Positions 58,195-64,000 of a stretch of DNA of 64,000 nt are shown here, piece by piece. A model generated the notes under the pieces. That model was not told the DNA's origin and searched no databases. It saw only the letters and a program-made list of their open reading frames with translations. A program made the translations under genes and the position numbers. Origin of the DNA: Woeseiaceae bacterium (GTDB taxonomy: Bacteria; Pseudomonadota; Gammaproteobacteria; Steroidobacterales; Woeseiaceae); assembly GCA_021773115.1 (NCBI GenBank), contig JAJFKS010000025.1, forward strand, positions 62,001-126,000, given 5' to 3'. How positions within the stretch are numbered: position 1 is the first letter of the stretch; each line of letters starts with the position of its first letter.

Positions 58195-59231
58195 CAAAAT
58201 TGCATACAAACATCATTACGTTATTCACGTTGCTTGCAGCGTGGAGTCTTCCCGTGCAAGCCGCAATTTACGACCTGCCGCCAGAAGGACAGGATGTCAT
58301 TGGCGAAATATCCACGGTGGTTGCGAGCTACGATGACACGCTGGTTGATATTGCTCAACGTCATGGCCTCGGCTACCAGGACATCGTACATGCGAATCCC
58401 AACGTGAATGTCTGGGTACCGGGCGAGGGTACGGAAATCGTATTGCCGAATCGCTTCATATTGCCGCCGGGCTCGAGGACAGGACTGGTACTCAATATTG
58501 CTGAATACAGGATGTACTATTTTCCAGAGCCAAAGCCTGGCGAAGTTGCAAAAGTGCACACCTATCCGATGAGCATCGGTCGCATGGACTGGGAGACGCC
58601 ACTGGGTCTCACGCAGATTGTTGCGAAGGCGAAAAACCCAGCCTGGTATCCGCCGCAGTCAGTGCGTGACGAACACGCCGCCGATGGTGATCCCTTACCG
58701 AGAATCGTACCGGCAGGACCTGATAACCCGCTGGGCACGCGTGCATTACGACTCGGATTACCCGGCTATCTGATCCATGGCACGAACCGGCCGGCGGGTG
58801 TCGGCATGCGCGTGTCGCACGGTTGCATACGCATGTTCCCTGAAGATGTCGAATTTTTGTTTGATCGAATCCCGGTAAAAACTGCAGTGCGTATTATCGA
58901 TGTGCCGGTGAAGGTTGGATGGGATGGTGAAATGTTGGTTGCTGAAGTGCATCCATTACTGGAAGTGCCACAACGTCTGCCAAGACTGACAGAAGAGAAT
59001 ATCGAAGCGCTGGATGCGGATGTGGAATTTCCAGATGTGGAAACTCTCAGTAAAGATCCACTGACACATCTAACGGAACAATTTATTGTGACGACCGCGA
59101 CGCGTGCGGGTCAACTCGACTGGGATATTGTTGAGGCGTTGGTTAAGCGTTCAGACGGTATTCCCGAGGCTGTTGGTGTCAGCATAAAAGAGGCGGGCAT
59201 AAAAAACGCCGCGACAAGCGCGGCGTTCTAA
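58191..59231 (+). CDS. L,D-transpeptidase (ErfK/YbiS/YcfS/YnhG family)
   Basis: 346 residues from GTG 58191 overlapping the GST stop. A signal peptide (LFTLLAAWSLPVQA) is followed by a LysM-like segment (DTLVDIAQRHGLGYQDIVHANPNVN) and the YkuD domain with HGTNRPAGVGMRVSHGCIRM, catalytic cysteine near residue 212. Members attach Braun lipoprotein to peptidoglycan or form 3-3 cross-links. The lpp gene lies convergently right behind it and ends in lysine, so lipoprotein anchoring is the likely task. Confidence 0.92.
   Translation: MTKLHTNIITLFTLLAAWSLPVQAAIYDLPPEGQDVIGEISTVVASYDDTLVDIAQRHGLGYQDIVHANPNVNVWVPGEGTEIVLPNRFILPPGSRTGLVLNIAEYRMYYFPEPKPGEVAKVHTYPMSIGRMDWETPLGLTQIVAKAKNPAWYPPQSVRDEHAADGDPLPRIVPAGPDNPLGTRALRLGLPGYLIHGTNRPAGVGMRVSHGCIRMFPEDVEFLFDRIPVKTAVRIIDVPVKVGWDGEMLVAEVHPLLEVPQRLPRLTEENIEALDADVEFPDVETLSKDPLTHLTEQFIVTTATRAGQLDWDIVEALVKRSDGIPEAVGVSIKEAGIKNAATSAAF
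59205..59227 (-). terminator. Terminator of lpp located inside the end of the L,D-transpeptidase gene
   Basis: AACGCCGCG (59205-59213) and CGCGGCGTT (59219-59227) form a perfect 9-bp stem with a 5-base loop. On the minus strand it is followed by a run of T (complement of the A run at 59201-59206), making a classic terminator for lpp embedded in the coding end of the neighbour. Confidence 0.85.
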
Positions 59232-59253
59232 TAGATGTTGTTAAGCAGCAGTA

Positions 59254-59553
59254 CTACTTAGACATCGATTTCTTGAACATGCGTTCCATGCTCTCTCGGT
59301 TTGCTTGGCAGCAAGCCTGAGATTCTGTCGCAGCGGCAAGTGCCTGATCAGCAGTTCTTTGGGCCGCAGAAGCAGCCTGAGAAGCACGATCAGCAGATGC
59401 ACGAGCAGCTTCTGCTGCAGATGCAGCAGCGGCGGCGTCAGCAGCAGCACGATCAGCCGTAGCTTTAACGTCGTCAAGGCCGGTTGTTGCACAACCTGCA
59501 GCCATTGCGAGGAGGAGTACGAGTCCGCTAGCTTTAAGTGCGGTCTTTTTCAT
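59254..59553 (-). CDS. lpp: Alanine-zipper outer-membrane lipoprotein (Lpp/OprI-type)
   Basis: 99 residues. Signal peptide with lipobox LAMAAGC (lipidated Cys21), then a long alanine-rich coiled coil (DRAAADAAAAASAAEAARAS, QAASAAQRTADQALAAATES) and a C-terminal tail ending in Lys (SMSK), the residue that the L,D-transpeptidase links to diaminopimelate. Longer than E. coli Lpp (58 mature residues), closer to OprI. The two cysteines in SQACCQAN are unusual. Confidence 0.85.
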   Translation of the reverse strand: MKKTALKASGLVLLLAMAAGCATTGLDDVKATADRAAADAAAAASAAEAARASADRASQAASAAQRTADQALAAATESQACCQANRESMERMFKKSMSK

Positions 59554-59672
59554 TTTGGAAGATCCCTTGATAGTTTGCCAAAATCAGCTCGCGCATTATT
59601 TCCTAAACCGAACGGCGCTGCAATGAATATCCGGGGTTTCTTGCCCCCTGTCTCCCCGAAGCGACAGTGCCG

Positions 59673-59812
59673 CCGTAGGAGCGCGCCATGCGCGCGAAGC
59701 ACCGCGGCAGCCTGAAAGGCTGCAATAAGGTTCAGGCTGTGTCACAAACTGATAGTTTTTATGTGGCCTGTCGGCCACCGCTTCGCTTCGCGCGCATGGC
59801 GCGCTCCTACGG
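59673..59812. repeat. REP-like inverted pair (BIME-type element)
   Basis: A 28-base unit starting CCGTAGGAGCGCGCC at 59673-59700 recurs as its exact reverse complement at 59785-59812. It resembles the GTAGGAGCGNGCNNGCNCGCGAA type of REP element known from Pseudomonas and xanthomonads. Between the arms lie smaller hairpins, CAGCC/GGCTG (59708-59722) and GTGGCC/GGCCAC (59763-59778). Elements like this are moved by REP-associated tyrosine transposases, none of which is present here. Confidence 0.85.
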
Positions 59813-59815
59813 TAC

Positions 59816-59868
59816 TTGCACTGCCCGAAGTACTGTATATAATCCCAGCATACTGTGAATCCATACAG
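59816..59868 (+). promoter_or_regulatory. SOS promoter with two LexA boxes in front of lexA
   Basis: TTGCAC (59816-59821) and TATAAT (59838-59843) are 16 bp apart. LexA box 1, CTGTATATAATCCCAG (59833-59848), overlaps the -10 and has one mismatch to CTGT-N8-ACAG; box 2, CTGTGAATCCATACAG (59853-59868), is a perfect match downstream. This double-box layout gives autorepression of lexA and SOS induction of the genes that follow. Confidence 0.92.
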
Positions 59869-59878
59869 GAAAACTCAA

Positions 59879-60496
59879 ATGCGCGAACTGACCCCCAGGC
59901 AAAAGCAAATTCTTGAACTAATTCAAGATGTTATCTACGAAACCGGCATGCCACCCACCCGCGCAGAAATTGCCGCGGAGCTGGGCTTCAAGTCGGCCAA
60001 TGCGGCCGAGGAGCATTTGAGGGCCTTGCAACGTAAAGGCGTTCTCGACCTGGTGCCCGGCGCGTCGCGCGGCATCCAGTTGAAAGATTCTCTGCGGGAC
60101 CAGATGGGCTTGCCGCTGGTGGGTCGGGTCGCTGCCGGCAGTCCCATCCTCGCAGAGGAACATATCGAGACGCATTACCGCATCGATCCGCAACTTTTTA
60201 ACCCAAAACCGCATTATTTGTTGCGTGTACAGGGCATGAGTATGCGAGACGCCGGCATTCTCGACGGCGATCTCGTGGCCGTACACCGCACACCGGAAGT
60301 TCGCAGCCGACAGATCATCGTGGCACGACTGGATGACGAAGTGACGGTTAAACGTTACCGGCAAAACGGTACGGTAGTGTCCCTGTTGCCGGAGAACGTC
60401 GACTTCGAACCCATCGAAGTGGATTTGAAAACCCAGAATCTCGTCATCGAAGGCGTGGTTGTCGGCGTTATTCGTGATGGCTTGCCGCTGCATTGA
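59879..60496 (+). CDS. lexA: LexA repressor
   Basis: 205 residues from ATG 59879 (an in-frame GTG at 59855 lies inside LexA box 2 and is rejected; this start gives the canonical [12 protein letters not shown]). N-terminal winged HTH with [16 protein letters not shown], self-cleavage site in [11 protein letters not shown], catalytic serine in [13 protein letters not shown] and lysine in EVTVKRYRQ. It represses SOS genes until RecA filaments trigger autocleavage. It heads the imuA-imuB-dnaE2 run, as in many bacteria lacking umuDC. Confidence 0.95.
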   Translation: MRELTPRQKQILELIQDVIYETGMPPTRAEIAAELGFKSANAAEEHLRALQRKGVLDLVPGASRGIQLKDSLRDQMGLPLVGRVAAGSPILAEEHIETHYRIDPQLFNPKPHYLLRVQGMSMRDAGILDGDLVAVHRTPEVRSRQIIVARLDDEVTVKRYRQNGTVVSLLPENVDFEPIEVDLKTQNLVIEGVVVGVIRDGLPLH

Positions 60497-60519
60497 TCTT
60501 GCATTGATGGAGCGGCGCA

Positions 60520-61155
60520 ATGAGCCTGGAGAAATTACTGGAGAACCCGCGTGTCTGGCGGGGCAGCAGCCAGAATAACCGCCAGGTCGGGCTTGCCAGT
60601 GGTTATCCGGAACTGGATCGTTGCCTGCCGGGTGGTGGCTGGCCGCTTGAGGCGCTTACCGAAATCCTGATCGGGCAGTACGGCATGGGTGAACTGCGTT
60701 TATTAATGCCGGCGCTCGCGCAACTCAGCGCTGAAGACGCACACTCCAGTCTGGGCGAACCCGCAGAGCCGGGCTGGATAGCCTGGGTTGCCCCACCGTT
60801 TCAACCCTATGCACCGGCATTGCAACAATGCGGTATCGATTTGTCCCGTATGCTGGTCGTGCGACCGAAAGACGACAGCGAATTATTATGGTCGGCTGAG
60901 CAGGCCTTGTCGTCGGGTACTTGTGCGGCGGTTTTGTTGTGGCCCGAGGTGCTCGATGACCAAGCCAGCCGGCGTTTGCAACTGGCCGCGGAAAAAGGAC
61001 ACAGCTGGGCAATTGCGTTTCGGCCATTGTCGGCACGCCATCAACCCTCTGCAGCGGCCTTGCGACTGGAACTGCAGTCCACCGGGCAGGGCACGCAGGT
61101 CCATATCTTAAAGAGTCGCGGTGGTCGCCCGGCTACCTTAAATAATTTACTTTAA
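60520..61155 (+). CDS. imuA: ImuA, SOS mutagenesis accessory protein (SulA/RecA-like)
   Basis: 211 residues. The N-terminal GYPELDRCLPGGGWPLEALTEIL and ELRLLMPALAQL segments are those of the ImuA family, with a RecA-like core lacking a proper Walker A. It works with ImuB and DnaE2 in translesion synthesis after DNA damage and is expected to be membrane-free cytoplasmic. It starts 23 bases after lexA and 2 bases separate it from imuB, so all are in one SOS operon. Confidence 0.9.
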   Translation: MSLEKLLENPRVWRGSSQNNRQVGLASGYPELDRCLPGGGWPLEALTEILIGQYGMGELRLLMPALAQLSAEDAHSSLGEPAEPGWIAWVAPPFQPYAPALQQCGIDLSRMLVVRPKDDSELLWSAEQALSSGTCAAVLLWPEVLDDQASRRLQLAAEKGHSWAIAFRPLSARHQPSAAALRLELQSTGQGTQVHILKSRGGRPATLNNLL

Positions 61156-61157
61156 AG

Positions 61158-62750
61158 ATGTCCCGGGCATGGAAATCACCCGTCGCGCGACGGGATACCG
61201 CCCCGACTCTTTCTGGTAAACAGCAGTCATTAGCGTTTACGGAGCCACCGCCGCCACCGCATGCCTTGTCGCTTACACCGACGCCGGTCCGGCGACTGTG
61301 GTTTTGCATCTACTTGCCCAATCTGCCGTTGGAGGCCTGCCGCACTTCGGATGAGGCACTCGCCATCGTTGAAGAGCAGCACGGCATCTACCGGGTTTTG
61401 CAAACCGACTTGCTTGCGGCAGAGGCGGGCATCATGGCGGGGCAGTCGACCAATGCAGCACTCGCCCTCATGCCAACGCTCAAGCTGGAAGAGCGCAGCC
61501 CGGTTCGCGAACAACAGGTGCTGGAACAGCTGGCGACCTGGCTGGAGCGCTTTTCCTCGTTTGTCAGCATTGCTGGCAACGATGTGTTGTTGCTGGAAAT
61601 CGCTGGCAGTCTGCGCTTGTTTGGCGGGCTTCCCAAGCTGCGCCAGGCGATCGCAGAGGGGCTTGCTGCACAGGGTTTTTCGGCAGCAATGGCAATCGCA
61701 CCCACACCGCTGGGCGCCACTTACCTCGCGAGAGCGGGTCGACGAGTCTGTATTCGTGCCGAGGAAAACTTAAGCCCGGCACTGCGATCTTTGCCACTCG
61801 GCTGTTTGAACTGGCCAGAGGGACAGCGAGAGGCGCTTGCCGGTATGGGCATTGCGAACATCGGCGATTGCCTGCGTTTGCCTCGCGAAGGTTTTGCACG
61901 GCGTTTTGGCGCAGAGCGCTTGCTCGAACTCGATCGTGCGCTGGGACACCTGCCGGATCCGCGTGACTCATGGCGCGCTCCCGAGCGTTTCTGCGCGAAC
62001 TTCGAAATGAACGAGGAACAATCCGATCGGAAATTACTGCTGAACATCTGTCATGAACTGTTGCTGTCGCACGAACAGTTTTTACTGGCGCGTCAATTGG
62101 GCACACAACGATTGTGTTTCAGTTTTTTTCATCTCAAAAGTCCCGCAACAGAATTGTGGCTGGGCTCAGCGCTGGCGGATCGTTCCGCAACACGCTGGTT
62201 TGATCTTCTCAAGATTCGTTTCGAGTCTTTGTGCCTGCCGGAAGCGGTCATTGCGGTACGTTTGCGCAGTGGTTTGTCACAGCCACTGCAGGCGGAGACC
62301 GGCAGGCTCGGTTTTCATCAGAAGGACGGCCGGCAGAGACGGCGTTATTCAATCGCACAACTCGCCGAGCGACTGATTGCGCGCATCGGTGATCAATCCG
62401 TCAATGCCATCAACATGGTCGCTGAGCATCGTCCCGAGTATGCCTTTAGTCTGCAGCATCCTTTATCGGACTGGTCGGTCAGTACTCTGACGAGCAATAC
62501 CGATATCAGGCGCCCATTGTGGATGTTGCCGGAACCCGCGTTGTTACCGGCAGATGGCAATTATCCCTTGTACAAAGGCTGCCGCCTAAGGTTGCTGGAT
62601 GGACCTGAGCGACTCGAAACCGGGTGGTGGGATGAATACAGCATCTCGCGCGATTACTACACGGCGATGAATGGCGCTGGCATGCATCTGTGGGTTTTTC
62701 GAAATCGTCAGCGAACGCCGAGCTGGTACCTGCATGGCATCTTTGGTTAA
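61158..62750 (+). CDS. imuB: ImuB, catalytically inactive Y-family DNA polymerase-like protein
   Basis: 530 residues of Y-family fold without the metal-binding acidic residues: the place of the usual FxxDCDxF motif reads [12 protein letters not shown]. Palm, thumb and little-finger segments follow ([49 protein letters not shown]). ImuB is known as a scaffold that joins ImuA, DnaE2 and the beta clamp; the clamp-binding peptide was not located with confidence. The stop overlaps dnaE2 by 17 bases. Confidence 0.92.
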   Translation: MSRAWKSPVARRDTAPTLSGKQQSLAFTEPPPPPHALSLTPTPVRRLWFCIYLPNLPLEACRTSDEALAIVEEQHGIYRVLQTDLLAAEAGIMAGQSTNAALALMPTLKLEERSPVREQQVLEQLATWLERFSSFVSIAGNDVLLLEIAGSLRLFGGLPKLRQAIAEGLAAQGFSAAMAIAPTPLGATYLARAGRRVCIRAEENLSPALRSLPLGCLNWPEGQREALAGMGIANIGDCLRLPREGFARRFGAERLLELDRALGHLPDPRDSWRAPERFCANFEMNEEQSDRKLLLNICHELLLSHEQFLLARQLGTQRLCFSFFHLKSPATELWLGSALADRSATRWFDLLKIRFESLCLPEAVIAVRLRSGLSQPLQAETGRLGFHQKDGRQRRRYSIAQLAERLIARIGDQSVNAINMVAEHRPEYAFSLQHPLSDWSVSTLTSNTDIRRPLWMLPEPALLPADGNYPLYKGCRLRLLDGPERLETGWWDEYSISRDYYTAMNGAGMHLWVFRNRQRTPSWYLHGIFG

Positions 62751-64000
62751 AGCGGCTGCTGGCGTTCGATATGCCGAGTTACACGCACTCAGCAATTTTA
62801 CATTCCTGCGCGGTGCCTCCCATCCTGAGGAACTGGTTGAGACGGCTGCAGAACTTGGCTACGAGGCACTCGCGATCAGCGACGAATGTTCGATGTCGGG
62901 AATCGTACGCGCGCATGCAGCTGCTAAACAGGCGGGTTTAAAAAAACTGATCATCGCCTCCGAGTTGCGCCTGCAAAGTGGTCGTAAGCTTGTTGTGCTG
63001 GTGCAAAACATTGAAGGCTACGCAGCGCTTTGCCAACTCATCACGAATGCTCGACGTGCGGCAGAGAAGGGCACATACGAACTGACACGACTCGACTTCG
63101 AGAGCGGCTTACCGGGCTGCCTCGCGTTATGGGTGCCGGACAAGGACCTGACACTCGATGTGGAAGACCACTGGATACGTGAAACCTTTCGCGACCGCCT
63201 GTGGATTGCCGTTGAGCTGCTGGCAGATGGCCGGCAACGAGAACAGCTCGACAAACTGCGTGCAGAAGGTCAACGCCTGAAATTACCGCTGGTCGCATCG
63301 GGTGACGTGCATATGCACATCCGCGCGCGTCGCATACTGCAGGACGCCGTGACCGCGATTCGCGCAGGTACAACCATCGACCAGGCAGGTTTTGCCCTAT
63401 ACGCTAACGGCGAACGTCACTTGCGATCACTGGCGGTACTGGAACGCATCTATCCCGCGGAGCTGCTGGCTGAGTCGGTGTGTATTGCCGAGCGCATTCA
63501 GTTTTCGCTCGACGAACTGCGCTACGAATACCCGGGTGAGTTGATACCGGAAGGTGAAACCTCGGCCAGCTATCTCAGGAAACTGACCGAAGAAGGCATG
63601 CAGCGACGCTGGCCAGCGGGTGTTCCTGCCAAAGTCCGCACACTTGTTGAACACGAATTAAAACTGATCGCCGAGCTTAGCTATGAATCGTATTTCCTGA
63701 CCGTGCAGGATATCGTCGCGTTTGCACGCTCGCAAAAGATCCTCTGCCAGGGGCGTGGTTCAGCCGCGAACTCGGCAGTATGTTTTTGTTTGGGCATTAC
63801 AGAAGTCGATCCGGATCGTATGCAGGTGCTTGTGGAACGATTTATCTCGAAGGAGCGCAACGAACCACCGGACATTGATGTTGATTTCGAACACGAACGA
63901 CGCGAAGAAGTTATTCAATACATCTACGCGAAATACGGTCGCGAAAGAGCGGCACTTGCCGCCACGGTAATTACCTATCGACCGCGCAGTGCACTGCGTG
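62734..64000 (+). CDS. dnaE2: Error-prone DNA polymerase DnaE2 (ImuC), 5' part; continues past the window
   Basis: Starts at ATG 62734 ([17 protein letters not shown]) inside the end of imuB and stays open to the window end, giving 422 codons. An N-terminal PHP domain ([33 protein letters not shown]) is followed by the polymerase palm with the active-site motif [13 protein letters not shown] and [12 protein letters not shown]. DnaE2 is the non-essential, low-fidelity replicative-type polymerase that performs SOS mutagenesis with ImuA/ImuB. The missing 3' end should hold the rest of the palm, fingers and OB domain. Confidence 0.93.
   Translation, partial: MASLVKAAAGVRYAELHALSNFTFLRGASHPEELVETAAELGYEALAISDECSMSGIVRAHAAAKQAGLKKLIIASELRLQSGRKLVVLVQNIEGYAALCQLITNARRAAEKGTYELTRLDFESGLPGCLALWVPDKDLTLDVEDHWIRETFRDRLWIAVELLADGRQREQLDKLRAEGQRLKLPLVASGDVHMHIRARRILQDAVTAIRAGTTIDQAGFALYANGERHLRSLAVLERIYPAELLAESVCIAERIQFSLDELRYEYPGELIPEGETSASYLRKLTEEGMQRRWPAGVPAKVRTLVEHELKLIAELSYESYFLTVQDIVAFARSQKILCQGRGSAANSAVCFCLGITEVDPDRMQVLVERFISKERNEPPDIDVDFEHERREEVIQYIYAKYGRERAALAATVITYRPRSALR

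Noticed and set aside
1-64000. CRISPR array or prophage
   Set aside because: No series of identical 25-40 base repeats with unique spacers and no phage structural or integrase genes were seen; the repeats found are operators, hairpins and a REP-like pair.

Overview
The window reads as chromosome of a Gram-negative gammaproteobacterium, probably a marine or sediment heterotroph. The grounds are the rne/rluC/maf-yceD-rpmF-plsX-fabH housekeeping order, TonB-dependent receptors, Tat-exported enzymes, a Braun-type lipoprotein with its L,D-transpeptidase, and a lexA-imuA-imuB-dnaE2 mutasome locus. The genus cannot be fixed from the sequence alone.

Layout. 1-3289: the 3' end of mscL, then an IclR regulator divergent from KDPG aldolase, KDG kinase and a PepSY-like lipoprotein (lower Entner-Doudoroff / ketodeoxygluconate use). 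3290-4858: an accessory junction with a ParDE toxin-antitoxin pair, four tandem 10-bp repeats upstream of it, a 3' fragment of tRNA-Arg(UCG) and probable insertion-sequence debris. 4859-47714: a large catabolic island (detailed below). 47715-48776: non-coding debris with a chain of hairpins and a transposase relic. 48777-59553: housekeeping genes. 59673-64000: a REP-like inverted pair followed by an SOS-controlled lexA-imuA-imuB-dnaE2 cassette that runs off the end.

The island is the most interesting part. It holds four paralogous Tat-exported hydrolases of the neutral/alkaline ceramidase superfamily, two TonB-dependent receptors, two SSS transporters (one fused to a periplasmic kelch propeller), a secreted beta-propeller protein, an enolase-superfamily acid-sugar dehydratase, a D-2-hydroxyacid dehydrogenase, a fumarylacetoacetase-type hydrolase, an aldo/keto reductase, glycolate-oxidase-like GlcDEF, two DapA-type aldolases, a lactonase, two SDRs, a class III aminotransferase, an amidohydrolase, a D-aminoacylase, RidA and a D-serine dehydratase/D-threonine aldolase-like PLP enzyme. 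A LacI-family regulator sits inside.

Eleven copies of a near-palindromic 12-mer, consensus TNTAACGTTAAA, occur in the intergenic regions in front of ten transcription units, either between -35 and -10 or on the -10. I infer that these are operators of the LacI-type regulator (its hinge leucine and the central CG of the site fit) and that the whole island is one regulon for export-assisted hydrolysis, uptake and breakdown of an unidentified acylated or amidated sugar-acid or amino-sugar compound. The substrate is not known.
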